A stretch of 64,000 nucleotides of DNA, taken from contig BTRK01000001.1 in the NCBI GenBank assembly GCA_036245805.1, positions 18,173,087-18,237,086 of the forward strand, read 5' to 3'. The notes beneath the pieces are model-generated. The model worked only from the letters and a program-made list of their open reading frames with translations, did not search any database and was not told where the DNA came from. Both the position numbers and the translations under genes were made by a program. Shown here piece after piece: positions 36,601-49,000 of the stretch (within the stretch, counting starts at the first letter, position 1; every line of letters starts with the position of its first letter). The DNA is from Pristionchus mayeri. Its lineage: Eukaryota; Nematoda; Chromadorea; Rhabditida; Neodiplogasteridae.

Positions 36601-39600
36601 CCGACAGGGACGGTCGGAGATTTAGCTATTTTTTTGCATGTCGCGGCGCAGAGAGGTGTGAGGGTTCTAAGGACTCCCTCCCATATGGTCCCGTGGTGTA
36701 GTGGCTAGCGTGATGGACTAACTTCCTTTCAAATTTTGGGGGACCAGTTCGATCCCTTCCCGGCGCAGATCTTTTGCTCGATTTTTTCTCGTTTCTGGCG
36801 CCGTCTCAAACCCGGGTTGGGTAGAGAGCGCCAGTTTTTGAGCATATCTGTATGTGATTTCGGAGTATCAGTCAGTTCTACGTTGCGTTCTTCTTGTCGC
36901 GTTCGTGTCTCCTTCCTTCGACATTGGAGGCATGATCCGCGCGAGGGCCGTTACTTTGGCGCTCGCGAACTTGTATCGAGACGAGGGAGAGTCTCCATTT
37001 TTTTAAGAAGGTGTTTTCGGATCGCACCCTCGTTCTCGCTGCTGCTCGTTCCCACATGATGAATCGCGATTCTACGATAACATTCTTCAAAGAATGCGTA
37101 TTCGCTCCCCCTTGTCCCCCCAAACTGTTGCTAGTTCTCGACTCGTGGCCTCTGTTCAAGCAACATGACCTGATCAGATCGCTCGCTCCTGCTAGCATGG
37201 AGCTCACGATCATGAACATACCGGAAGGGGCAACTGGGTGCATACAGCCTCTGGATGTGTACTATAACCAGCAATTCAAGTCGGTCCTCAAGAGGTGCGA
37301 CAATCATGTACTCCTTCACGAGTTACCTGTGAACATCGGAGAAAGGGACTCGCGCCTCAAGGTGATAACCCAACTACATAGGCAATTCGGAGCACCGGTG
37401 TACAAAGAGTTCCGGAAGTATGACTGGTACCGAGCCGGATTCCTCGCTGACCATCCTCAACCCTTCGAGTCCCCTCCGCAATTCATGTTTGGACCCACTT
37501 CCGAAAACCCCTGCGATGATTGCAAAAAAGATTCATTCATTATGTGCTCATATTGTTGTAAAAGTTACTGCTATCACTGCTTCTTTGTGGATTTCCACAG
37601 ATGCTAACTATTGATGTTAAAGGGAGCTGGCCAGTTTAGGCATGTTGAGCTCAGAAAACGCAGTTTTGCGTTATGATTAAACAGAAAAAAAAAGAAAATT
37701 CATTGTTTAATTTTGAACCTACTAGAAGCAAACAAAGTCAGAAATCCGGAGCCGTAAAGTGGTGAACGGGAGGGATGGCCCGGAGCACACTCGCTGCACG
37801 CTCGGTTCACCACTGTTCTACCGTAGCTCACGAATATTGATTTTTATTTAATTTTAATTATTTGTTGCGTATTTTCTGCATTCAAAATGTCGATCTGAAC
37901 TAGAGATGTACATGATTATCATATTCCCCCTAATAACACAGTTTCTGGCGTACAGCTTTCGCTATCGTTTCGATATTCGTCGATAACTTTAAGTGGTGGA
38001 TTCCGGAATGAAGCGAAAGCGAACGCAAACTCTCGAGAAGCAGAACAGAAACGGTGGATTGAGCGTCTTGGGCTGAGTGAAGAGGAGAGCAAGGAAAAGC
38101 TAGCAGACTACCGGAATAAGATAGACCCGGGGACAGACATACGATGGTGCTCAGAGCACTCTGATTCTCCAATTGGCCTGCCACATGATGTGAGTCTATC
38201 CACACTTTATCATCACTTCCCTACGCTACTACATTGCACTAACGAGCTTTACCAACGAACTATAATGATTAATGGACGTTTGAAGTAGTTATGCTAATTA
38301 AACAACCAGCATCGTCCAGCACGACCAGCACCAGCATCGTAACTAAACAGCGTCGTCATAATCCGTCGCCCTCCCTCCAAACATGCGCCCTAAGGCGAGC
38401 TTCAGTTTGAGCGACTACAGCAGCGATACCGTAACCCTACCGTGTCTTCAATGCCCGCTGCTTCCGACTCTGAGATGGATGTGGACGAGGTTAGCATGAA
38501 ACAGTTTATACGATTCAATCAGCAGGAAATAATGATACTGTAAACAGTATTTGTCCATAGTATTCGAACTATCTTAGCGAATGTAAAAAAGTTTATACAC
38601 AAATCACACAATGACGATACAATCAACTTTGGAGAAACATGTGAAACACAAGTACTGAATAGTCTGCATCTTTGATTCATTTTTGCTACTACAGAAATGT
38701 AATATAATCGAAATACCTTAGGTGCGAAAAGCAGATAATTTGTCAAGTTGACAATTTCTTTGGAAAGATCGAGATAATCGAATTCTACAAATATTCATTA
38801 CCGTGGTTGATATTTTGATGCTTTTTTCAGTATCGTTTCCTTCAAATTATATCATGATTGGCTCATCCCATCGAACAAAGCTGCACCAAGAACAACCAAA
38901 GTGATCTTCCAGAAGGAATCATGGACCAGGTTGTGATTTTCTATTTGACCAAACAATGAAATATAAATCTGCCAAGCGTGAAATTTTTTTATAAAAAATC
39001 CTATGTGCCCTTCATAGGTGTCCACGAATGGGGGCGAGGGGTGCTGCGTTTAGACGCACCGTGCGTCTGTGCGCAAGCATGAATAGGAGGTCATGTAAAA
39101 ATCGATGGTAGGTCATGGTAGGTCAAGAATAAGCACCGTACCCAATCGATAGTGCAGTAACAGTAGATACCGTATATCACTACCGTAACCCGCTATTATC
39201 GCGAACTAACTTTATTTTTAAAAAGTCCTGGTACCGAGCGCAATCGATTCTACGGTACCCAAGCAATTACCGTAACCCAGTTCATTGGGTCAAACATTTT
39301 TTCTAAATATCTAAAATTGGTTATAAAATGATTATACAATAATGACATATACAGTAGGATACTTTTAAATTATTTTAAAATCGATTTTGGATTTTTAGAA
39401 AAATGTTTGACCCAACGAACTGGATCTGACCCAAGGAACTGGGTTACTGTAGTTACTTGGGTACTGTAGAATCGATTGCGCACGGTACCAGGGCTTTTAA
39501 AAAAAATAAAGCTAGTTTGCGATATTCGCGGGTTACGGTAGTGGTATACGGTATCAGGGTGTGCTGTACTATCGATTGGGTACGGTACTTTAATTTGAAT

Positions 39601-42600
39601 AAAATAAATTTAGTTCGCGATAATAGCGGGTCACGGTAGTGATATACGGTATCTACAGTTACTGTACTATCGATTGGATACTGTAGTTGCTCTTGACCTA
39701 CCATCGATTTTTACCATGACCCCCTATTCATGCTTGCACACAGATGCACTGTGCGTCTATGCGCAGCACCCCCCTGTCGCCGGCGGCGTGGACACCTATG
39801 GTACCCTTTGTTAATTCTAACTCGTGGTTTATATATTAGTCATGTGCGTTTATCGATTAGAAACCGCAATTCATAAATTTCGTGATTTTAGAATTCGGCT
39901 TTGATTGATCAAATCTTATTCTCAAAATTGGGGAAACTAATCTATTCCTGTCATGGCTTGCACTGTTTGAATTCTTCGCCTAGTCGATTGGTAGACAATA
40001 AGAGGGGGTGACATAAGCCCAACTGATTTTCAATTGCTGAATGTTCGACGTAGCTACTTGGAAGTTGTTCCTTTGTTACCAGTATGTGCTACTCACTGAT
40101 TAGATCCTGTCACCAGGTGGTGATGAGTTTCGCTTTCCCACGCATGTAAGTGTACTGGGTAAAGGTTCCATTCTGGCAATTGATGGGAAAGTCATCGTTT
40201 GATTAACGCAAACAACCATATCCAATCAATACTACTTCACACAAGGACCTACTGTAACTCAGTTTCTCGGGTCAGGTTCAGCTCTTTGGATCACATGTTT
40301 GAACAAAAATCCTTGCGCAAAGTAGTATCGATTGGATATGGTTGTTAGCGTTAATCCAACAACGTCTTTCCCATCAATTGTCAGAATGGAATCTTTACCC
40401 AGTATCCTTACATGTGTGGGAAATAAAGTATAAAATTCGGTTAACCATCTCTTGATTCCTCATACTCTATCACCATTCAACCGATCTAGTGGGAAGCGAA
40501 ACTCATCACCACCTGGTGACAAGATCTAATCAGTGTGATAAAGAGTAGCACATACTGGTAACAATGAAACAACTTCCAAGTAGCTACGTCGAACATTCAG
40601 CAATTGGAAATCAGTTGGGCTTATGTCACCCCCTCTTATTGTCTACCAATCGACTAGGCGAAGAATTCAAACAGTGCAAGCCATGACAGGAATAGATTAG
40701 TTTCCCCAATTTTGAGAATAAGTTTTGCTCTATCAAAGTTGAATTCTTAAATCATTAGAATTAACAAAGGGCACATCGGATTTTTTCTAAAAAATTTCAC
40801 GCTTGGCAGATTTATATTTCATTGTTTGGTCAAATAGAAAATCACAACCTGGTCCATGATTCCAGCTGGAAGATCACTTTGGTTGTTCTTGATGCAGCTT
40901 TGTTCGATGGGATGAGCCAATCATGATATAATTTGAAGGAAACGATACTGAAAAAAACATCAAAATATCAACCACGGTAATGAATATTTGTAGAATTCGA
41001 TTATCTCGATCTTTCCAAAGAAATTGTCAACTTGACAAATTATCTACTTTTCGCCGCTAAGATAGTTCAACTAAACAAATAACGAAACAAAATTAAATAA
41101 CAGGCCGGCCTTGTCACTTCTCCTCCAATTCTTTCGCCGGCTCGTCCGTCTTCCCCTCTTCGTGTCGACTCGCTTGACCTGAATGGGTATCACAATGACG
41201 AGATGTATTATGGCGATATGGCAACAAAACTCGAGAGAAGTCATCGCGAGACAATAATCGTTTCAATAATATTGCACCAGTCATGCGAACGAGAGAGAAT
41301 ACACAAACTGAAGAGTGATTTCCCGTACGCTAATAAAATGTAAAATTTAGATTCTGGTCGATAGTGTACGCGTGCGCGAGCAACTGGAACATACAAGAGT
41401 GGAGCGCCGACTCGGAATACCCTCAGACCTCGTTTTTGACGAGATCTGCTCGTGGTACGAGAAAAGAAACGAGCAAGAGGAGGAAATCGAGGGAGAGGAA
41501 GGTGAAGAATGCGAGTACGATGAATACGAGGAGGGAGAAGAAGATGGAAATGAAAGTGATGGAGGGGAAGGAGAGGAGGGTGACTACGGGGAGCGAGAAA
41601 CCGATAATGACACGGATTGAGCCGATAAAGAACGAATAATTGACCGTTTACGTTTTCACAGTTGTACTACGATTGTTATTGTAATAAAGTTGAACGAAAA
41701 AAGTGGTAGGATGGCTCTCACAAAGACATGATAACTATGGAAACGATCGATCAGTCATAAAAAAACAACGCGGGAACGGTAAAGTGAGTGCATGCTGCTT
41801 GAACCACGTTCAAAAACGTCGAATGAGGGGTAAAGAAGCGACATATAATTGCAGCAAGTGAATTCAAATGGCAAAATCGAGATAAAACTCTATGAAAACG
41901 CGCAAAACGCCGACAAGCGCCGGCTGGCCCCGGCCAGTGGGCGTGGCTTCCCCCGCGTACTTTCGATAGCAGGAGTAGTCAACAAGTGAACTGACGGAAC
42001 GATTTAATTGGTTACTGTAGGTTTGCTAAATTATTTTAAATATTTATTTTTATTATTTTTTAAATATTTTTTACTTCACTCAATAAAATTAACAGAAAGG
42101 AATGAAAAAACAAAGAATTGTATTTCACTTCAAACTCCCTTTAACTAAATTTACCGTTACGTTGTTTCCCAATACCGTTATTCATGAATATAGTACAACA
42201 AAAAAATCGAGCAAAAGATCTGCACCGGGAAGGGATCGAACTGGTCCACCAAAATTTGAAAGGGAGTTAGTCTATCACGCTAGCCACTACACCACGGGAC
42301 CATGTGGAACGGAGCCCATAGAACCCTCACACCTCTCTGCGCCGCGACACGCAAAAAAATAGCTAAATCTCCGACCGTCCCTGTCGGTTGCCAGATACAA
42401 TATTAGCAGGGTACCAAGAATGATTTCGGACTAACTTTTTATACTGATTCGAATGGTATATAGCTCATACCTCAATCTCGTAATATGGGTATGCCCATCC
42501 CTTGCGAGAGAACCGAGCAATTCCACCTATAGGCCGTACATCGAAAAAAAAGTACTGATTTTAAGATCTCCCTAGGGTTAACTTTTCACGTAGAGTTCGA

Positions 42601-45600
42601 AAATCGACCCTAGAAAGCCGTATCTCTGACCCATCATTAGGTGTAATGCGCTGAAGTTGGGTGGTCGGTTTTTCTATCTTTTGAACGGCTCACCCAAAAC
42701 CCATAAATGTATAGTAATTCTGAAAGAGCTCGACGAGATACGCATTTTTACCGTTAGAAATGAAACACTAGCTCATCTGGGAAAAAATTATCGTAGTTTA
42801 AATTATAAAATTGGTCGTCGTAAAAATGTTTCATGCGAAGCGTACTTTTAAGTATGTTCATTAAATTCCTCGTGAAAAGTTACCCCTGGACGCAAATTTT
42901 CGCGCCAAAAAAGCCGCATACGAGGGGTTTCCCAAATAGAGGAAAAGGGATCAATTGTTAGGAAATTCAGGTTTTTTGTTTCTATCGTCTCCGTTTTCAC
43001 TATTTCGAAGCAGTGTTGACGAAAAAATAAGTTTCAAGATTGGGGAATGTGAATTACCGGCGAAAAATTCGTGTTTGAATCGTTCGAAAAATATCGGTTT
43101 TCGAATTCTCGATTTTGCTCAAATTTGGGCATCTGAAAGTGTGGATTTTCGAAAATGTGAAGATGCGCATTCTTCATGAAGCAAAGCATTCTTCCGCTTA
43201 AATAAGAAAATGTGCATATGAGCTTCTGTGCGCACTTCTAGGTTCGGGTTTTTGACATTGAACATTGCAAAATTGGTACTATCGACAAACATTTTACGAT
43301 TGAAATCGATTGAAATCAAGTCAATTTGGTGATTTCACACCATAATGCAATTTATGATGCAAAAATAAAGCAGTAAATTCGGCTCATTAGTACGTAAATA
43401 CGCAATCAATTATTATGACAAATCTAGATTTTGAATAAATTGGATCCAAAATATCTTTGAAAGTGGAGCATCTGTGGAACTTATTTTTATTTCGTGTTAC
43501 TAATCTACTACTCTCATATAGCTCACTATAAATTGCGATAGTTTTCAGAGCGAAATGGCTGAAATTTCAGTGGGTAAACATTGGGAAAATCGATGTTTGA
43601 GTCATTTTTTTCCGAAATAAGATATCCCCCATTTTTAATGTTTTCTTTTTGCATTATAAATTGCATTGTGGTGTGAAATCACCAAATTGACTTGATTTCA
43701 GTCGATTTCAATCGTACAATATTTGTCGATAGTACCAATTTTGCAATGTTCAATGTCAAAAACCCGAACCTAGAAGTGCGCACAGAAGCTTATATGCGCA
43801 TTTTCTTATGCGCATCTTCACATGATCGAAAATCCACACTTTCAGATGCCCAAATTTGAGCAAAATCGAGAATTCGAAAACCGATATTTTTCGAACGATT
43901 CAAACTTTTTTTTTTTTCCTAACAATTGATCCTTTTTCCTCTATTTGGGAAAACCCTCGTATGCGGCTTTTTTGGCGCCAAAATTTGCGTCCAGGGGTAA
44001 CTTTTCACGAGGAATTTAATGAACATACTTAAAAGTACGCTTCGCATATAACATTTTTACGACGACCAATTTTAAAATTGAAATGACGATAAGTTTTTTC
44101 CCAGATGAGCTAGCGTTTCACTTCTAACAATAAAAATGCTTATCTCGTCGAGCTCTTTCAGAATTACTATACATTTATGGGTTTAGGGTGAGCCGTTCAA
44201 AAGATAGAAAAACCGACCACCCAACTTCAGCGCATTACACCTAATGATGGGTCAGAGATACGTCTTTCTAGGGTCGATTTTCGAACTCTACGTGAAAAGT
44301 TAACCCTAGGGAGATCTTAAAATCAGTACTGTATTTTTCGCTGTACGATGGTGAATTCTCTCAGATTGTCACTCTTATATTACATATCATGATAGATTTC
44401 GGTTAATATAATTTATGAAATATTATTTTTCAGCATTCTTGTCTTCACTGCGGCGAGCAATTCGAGCTGAAGACTCAGTTGAACAAGCATCTGTTCGCCT
44501 GTAAGAAACTCGCTTCACAGTACGTGGTAAGTGCCCATATATTGCTGAGAATTCGAAGTGCCCAAGCAGCGTTTAGCGAAGACAAATTTGAATTTCATTG
44601 TTGAGATACCAGATAAGAGGTCTGGGTAGTAAACAGCTATGCAACAATTAGTAAAGAGCCTTAGTAAAGACTGGTGGATAAAGTTGCAATAGAATATTTA
44701 CTAAGTGTGGTCGTGTTATTTTTTTACAGAACTCGGGAATTCTGGCTAAGACTTCCAATGCCAATGCGAATAAACATCCAAAGGTGAGATTGACGTTTTA
44801 CCTTTAAAAGATTTCATCGAGAAAGCATCATTTTGCGTTAAAAGACTGTTGTCGTAATTCATTGATCCATGGGTCAATTTTAAAAGCTAGTAGCATTGGA
44901 TGCTGATAGAAAATGATGAGTGTTAGTAAAGTTCAAACTTTACGGCCATCTTTAACAACGATAGCAAACAAACGTGAACAAGAGAAGTAGAGTAATTTTC
45001 AAAAATACAAGAATTCACGATGGAATATGCTAATGGTTTGCTATTTGACACTGTTACACCTTGCAAATTTACTCTTGTTTGCACTTTTTTAATCCTCAAA
45101 TTAAGACCGATGGTTGTTCCTCAGGTGCAACTGCAGCAGTGTGTCGTGTGCAGTCGCACGGGAAATCGAGACAAGATGTATCAATTCCCTACGAATCATA
45201 TGAAACAACAAGCATGGGTGAACGCTGTTCGCTCAACCCCAGAAGCACGGAGATTCCTGATGGGAGTGGTGAATAACGGGAGGAAATCGTTCCTGTGTCC
45301 AAGCCACTTCTCCCCCTCCGACTACATTCGATGTGCCAACCGCTCTGTTCTTCGACCTGATGCCGTTCCCTTCTGGAATGTAAGCAATAAAGATAAAAGT
45401 TTCAATACATATATGAAGGATAGTACATAGTTCCTCGCGAAACGTGAACTGATCGTGCATTTGAAATCACATTTGTGTAAAAAACCTACTTTCTATCATG
45501 TTACGCCGACGCAGCTGTATCCCGGTTGATTTAAGTTTTTCTTTCAGCAAACCCCCTCGGTGCATTCTAATTCTGGGATATTGATCACGAGCAGGCGCCA

Positions 45601-45872
45601 AGCTGCTATCTCCTCGAGACACTTTGCCCCGGTGAGTCACATATTATCGTAGCATTCGTCTTTTCACGAAGTATTTATTAAATATTACCCAAATACTGTT
45701 GATTTCGTCACATAACATATTATGAGTTCATTATCCGTGCATTAAGATAAACAACGCTCGATTCCGAGCAGAGGGGTCTCTATTCGATGACGAATAGATC
45801 GTAGATGTGGACAAAATCGAAGAAGGAGAAGATACATTGGATGAACCCGGTCCTTCCAGAAATTGGAAGTAG
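33658..45872 (+). CDS. Gene 7: split-THAP/C2H2/THAP gene with an 8.2-kb intron
   Basis: Exons: 33658-33768, 35170-35352, 35405-35500, 35748-35907, 36140-36231, 44434-44526, 44730-44783, 45125-45379, 45548-45631, 45747-45872, all compatible in phase. Order: start exon (M-S-S-D-V, VEFEDE), split C2CH (C-Y-L-C-G-A and F-C-L-G-H) almost identical to the gene 6 pair, three C2H2 fingers (C-S-E-C-G-K...H-M-L-I-H-S-G; C-E-Y-C...H-x4-H; C-L-H-C-G-E-Q-F...H), an 85-codon THAP exon (C-V-V-C, W-V-N-A-V-R-S-T-P-E, L-C-P-S-H-F, box D-A-V-P-F-W), a short exon and the tail L-D-E-P-G-P-S-R-N-W-K-stop. Intron 36232-44433 is filled by nested transposons. The last exon has an in-frame TAG at 45795-45797, so the tail may not be made. 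Confidence 0.7.
33888..34945. mobile_element. 1.06-kb foldback in gene 7 intron 1
   Basis: Arms of about 450 bp (for example GGCACTCATTCCTCG near 34331 and CGAGGAATGAGTGCC near 34439; CTAACCGGTTTTGGCC near 33938 and its complement near 34830) around a short centre. ORFs inside are palindrome products. Confidence 0.85.
35661..35705 (+). pseudogene. Decayed acidic exon, gene 7
   Basis: GAAGATACAGTGGAGATACAA resembles E-D-T-I-E-F-K in the gene 6 acidic exon, but the downstream psi-K-x-E motifs and donor are missing. Confidence 0.35.
36687..36768 (+). ncRNA. tRNA-like sequence inside the left terminal repeat
   Basis: TGGTGTAGTGG (36694) fits the RNA polymerase III A box and AGTTCGATCCC (36746) the B box, 52 bp apart. 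The acceptor and T-arm stems do not pair properly, so this is a tRNA relic or SINE head, not a working tRNA. Confidence 0.4.
37011..37607 (+). pseudogene. Pogo/Tigger-like DDE transposase, C-terminal part
   Basis: 198-aa frame with L-L-L-V-L-D-S-W followed by I-P-E-G-A-T-G-C-I-Q-P-L-D-V, the arrangement of the second and third catalytic Asp in DDE_1-type transposases. The last 35 residues are Cys-rich (C-D-D-C...C-S-Y-C-C...C-Y-H-C), a possible zinc-binding tail. The expected N-terminal DNA-binding part and first Asp are not visible upstream in this frame (36736-37010 is open in another frame), so it is truncated or has an unrecognised upstream exon. Confidence 0.6.
37956..41620 (+). CDS. Spliced gene inside the 6.3-kb element, acidic C-terminus
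   Basis: Exons 37956-38189, 38406-38489 and 41351-41620, all phase 0 with CAG/TAG acceptors and GTGAGT/GTTAGC donors. Exon 1 has W-I-E-R-L-G-L-S-E-E-E-S-K-E-K-L followed by R-W-C-S-E-H, which resembles the C-x2-H end of a THAP/C2CH finger; the CxxC half would have to come from an upstream exon I cannot identify. Exon 2 ends S-D-S-E-M-D-V-D-E. Exon 3 begins with a helix-like stretch (L-E-H-T-R-V-E-R-R-L-G-I-P) and ends in about 45 mostly Glu/Asp/Gly residues before TGA; AATAAA follows at 41681. Intron 2 (2.86 kb) carries nested foldbacks. It may be a transposon accessory protein or a captured host gene. Confidence 0.5.
38700..41070. mobile_element. Nested foldbacks within the element's gene
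   Basis: Outer arms 38700-39030 and 40790-41070 pair (for example AATTTGTCAAGTTGACAATT near 38729 and its complement near 41025). Inside are two further palindromes, about 39030-39800 (same family as 15242-16240) and 39885-40760 (GTAGCTACTTGGAAGTTGTT motif). Three generations of insertion or duplication are implied. Confidence 0.8.
41681..41686 (+). terminator. Polyadenylation signal of the element's gene
   Basis: AATAAA 60 bp after the TGA at 41618-41620. Confidence 0.5.
42222..42303 (-). ncRNA. tRNA-like sequence, right terminal repeat copy
   Basis: Mirror copy of 36687-36768 with the same A-box-like and B-box-like strings on the minus strand. Confidence 0.4.
42540..44347. mobile_element. 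1.8-kb foldback abutting the 6.3-kb element
   Basis: Arms of about 880 bp centred near 43450; the outer 90 bp on both sides are the same sequence as the element's terminal repeat, and the rest (for example GTGTAATGCGCTGAAGTTGG near 42641 and its complement near 44224) is unique to it. It looks like a further palindromic insertion at, or rearrangement of, one end of the element. Confidence 0.85.
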
Positions 45873-46090
45873 ATTAATGTTTCTACAATTAAATAATTGT
45901 TCTTTTTTAAATTGTTCTTACGATAAAAATCTTCTACAACCGTTTTGATTTGTTCGTATTTCAAGTCGTTACATGATCGACGCGCTCTACCTCACCTTTC
46001 GGCTGTCTATACAGCTTTACAGTGGTAATCATTGACATCAATGTGCCTTTTTATATTCATTTTGCCCCTCACCTTCCCGATCGTTCATTC

Positions 46091-46095
46091 CAGGC
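46091..46095 (+). promoter_or_regulatory. Putative spliced-leader acceptor, gene 8
   Basis: TTCCAG-GC-ATGTCGAG, 223 bp after the gene 7 stop, the shortest gap in the array. Confidence 0.65.
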
Positions 46096-49000
46096 ATGTC
46101 GAGTGATTGCAATGCAGCAGATGAGATAAAGGAGGGGCCAGAAGAATTCAAGGATGAATCAATTGGTGAATTTGCTGACTTAAAGCAGGAAGAATCAGTT
46201 CTCAAAGTGAGTCTTCGTGATAATTTTAACATAATTAATATGTGATAGTTGGACATTCGTGAAATGTTCACGACTATTTTCATGGAATTTTCATTTTCAC
46301 AAACACTATCTGGTCTCAAAAATCCTTATGAGAGAATGACGTGTAACCTATTATCATGAAATTAGTAGCCTGATGGAAGGTGAGAGCGGTGAGCGGTGGG
46401 GAAGCAACGTTATGATGGAATTTGCAGTTAATTTTCTCCTGGCAGGTGGTCTCTCCATCCACTGAAACTTCTCCTCCTCTCAATAAGACACCCATGGACA
46501 TTCCCTGTGATAAAACTGCTGATGCATCGTTTTTATGCGCGGAATGTGGCAAGAAATTATCAAGCAAGAGAAATCTCACCGATCACATGTTAATTCATTC
46601 TGGTTAGTAGTTTTTGCATACTCTTGCATTGCTAGATCGAGAATTTTTCTCAGAATTGTTTGAGAGGAGTGTGAGACACTTTAGTTGTAATCGAGCATTT
46701 GTTCGGCGCTCAGGTTGACTACTATACTATACAAAAAAATTAAAACATAATAAAATTCGTATCAGGAGAGAAGCCTTTCACGTGTGAATATTGTGAATTG
46801 CACTTCCGTTCTAAATCATATCGATACACCCATCTTCGTAACTTTCATAAGATTAAGGTAAATCGATTATTTAAGATAAATATTTCGATTTTAACAGTTT
46901 GTTTAGAATAATAAAACTCTTTCCATGTTTACAAATTTTAACATAATAAACATTATTATCTTTCCAGCTCTATTCTTGTCTTACATGCGGCGAGCAATTC
47001 GATCTGAAAGCTCAATTGAACAAGCATCAGTTCATCCATAAGGAAAACATTCTTAAAAACGTGGTAAGCGCCAATATGTGGAAAAGAAGCTAAAGTAACA
47101 ACGCCTTACAGCTGTTTTAGTTGAAATTGGTGGGTAATGTCGTACTGGAATTATTGTGTAGTTGGGCTGTCCCCGAACTCCAGGAGCATAGAGGGAATAG
47201 ACTTTATCTACAGAAAGGGGACAAGAGAAGAGGTCACATCGCACTCGTGACAGAGACGATAGAATGGGGAGGACTCATCCTTAAATAGGCACGAGGTCAC
47301 ATGTAAATGGGACATGCTAATGGACAGAGGGGAGAGGAGGGCGAGAGTGCAACTCGAGACAACGGGGGATAGTCTAGTCTACACGTATGCTAATTGACTA
47401 TGGGGTACAAGGCCAGGGCCTTTACACAACAGGAATATTTGTTTGGTCTACGGTAGAAATGCAGTGTGCTCATTCAATTATTTGTTCCCATACTGCTCAG
47501 TTTCTTATTTTTCTTTCAGAACTTGGGAGATCGCGTGAAGGGAGTACTGGCTAGCCCTTCCATTATCAAGGCCATTGATAAACGTGAAAAGATTGAAGAT
47601 GCGAACAAACCGTCAAAGGTATTGCGAATGTTAATATTTTTGGTTTCATGTGCCAAATTCGATGTTAGAAGATGCATGTTCAACTCCTGCCTATTCTTTG
47701 TTATATTTTTCCATATAACAATTGGACTATAGTCAATAGCGTAATTTTCGTGTTGCTGTGAGTTTTGGCGTTATTATTTTTGATGCTCGTATGATTAGGC
47801 CTTCCCGTTCCCTATATCTCATTTTTCCTCGTGCAATGATAGCCACTCCATGTGTGTGAGTCATTTTAGTGTCTGAGATCTCTATCGCGGCTTAGTCTTG
47901 TCACAAAAAAGTGTGCACATGAGTTGTTTATCGTTACTTTTTGGGCCAACGCTTATCCGGGCGTTTCATAAAGTTTGAAAAAATGGGCGATGGGAGAAGG
48001 GTATTCATAATTATTTACTACTGAAACATATTTGGTTGGCCGGAAAGTCTTTGTGTATTTTTCAAAACTTTATTTCTTGGGGAAGGGAAAAGCATACATT
48101 CAATTATACTTGTCCTCATTATTGACAATATGTGCCCGACGTACCTGCAATGTATGGATCCCCTCCCTTGAGAACCCGCCTGAGCGCGAATCAAAGAAAT
48201 GCTTGAGAGCATACTCCAGACTTCCACGGTAATTGAACGACCTACCTCGAACGGCATGGGCCAGGTCTGCGAAAAACCAGTAATCAGACAGGGCCATGCC
48301 AGGAGAATACAGGGGGTGAGGGAGAACCATCCATCCATATCCAGCCAATTCCTGCTCGACTTGATTTGAGACCTTGGGACGGGGGTCATTTTGCTGATTA
48401 TACACTTTCTTGTCCTTCAGCCTTGAACGATAGACTTCCAACTTCAAATTATGTAGACATGTGACGTGCTTGGTCCCGGTAATTGCCATGCCCTCAGGGA
48501 GTAGCTCCGATTGGTTCACTCCATCCGCTCCCCACCACATTACCAGCTTGTTTTTCTTGTGGTGCCGGTCAAGTTTGGGGATACCCTGCGTGGTCTCCCC
48601 TTCTCCAACCAACTGGGCTCTGCTGTGGTTGTTATCTTAGAGGACCCACTTCTCATTCCCCGTTACGAGCCGTTCCAGCCATCGATCCCCACCTTGGAGA
48701 ATGAAGAGAGTAATAGAATAATCGACGCGACGGTCTCGGCTGGCTTGCCTCAGATCATGGGATATGAATCGACCGATATATTTTCTCATATCAAGAGATC
48801 TTAAGCCTTCTCTGACGGTGCTATGGTGGACTCTAAGTGCAATAGAAATTTTACGGGCACCTTGAAGTGCGTCCGTTTCAACAGCTTTCTTCAAAGTCTC
48901 AAAATGCAACGAACGCGGTCTCTAAGATCGATCCCATGCATTGAGGGAAAAGTCGTCTTCTTCGAAGCGATGGATCCAATTCCTGAAGGTGTTGTAGAGG

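Larger units (their letters stand above)
36361..42628 (+). mobile_element. 6.3-kb element with 426-bp terminal inverted repeats
   Basis: 36361-36786 and 42203-42628 are reverse complements with few differences. Between them are a DDE-transposase remnant (37011-37607), a separate spliced gene (37956-41620) and nested foldbacks (38700-41070). The ends begin CAGAGATACGGCTTTCTAGG. A third copy of the end lies at 44258-44347. The class is not clear; the DDE remnant suggests a pogo/Tigger-type DNA transposon, but whether it belongs to this element or was inserted into it cannot be told here. Confidence 0.65.

Noticed and set aside
36736..37059. 107-aa ORF as the N-terminus of the DDE protein
   Set aside because: It is in a different frame, overlaps the tRNA-like repeat and has no helix-turn-helix signature.
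9514..45797. Programmed recoding of TAG in genes 2 and 7
   Set aside because: No selenocysteine or pyrrolysine setting and no visible stimulatory element; decay or sequence error is simpler. Kept only as a test in the findings.
48483..48804. Plus-strand ORFs across the mariner
   Set aside because: Antisense to the transposase remnant.
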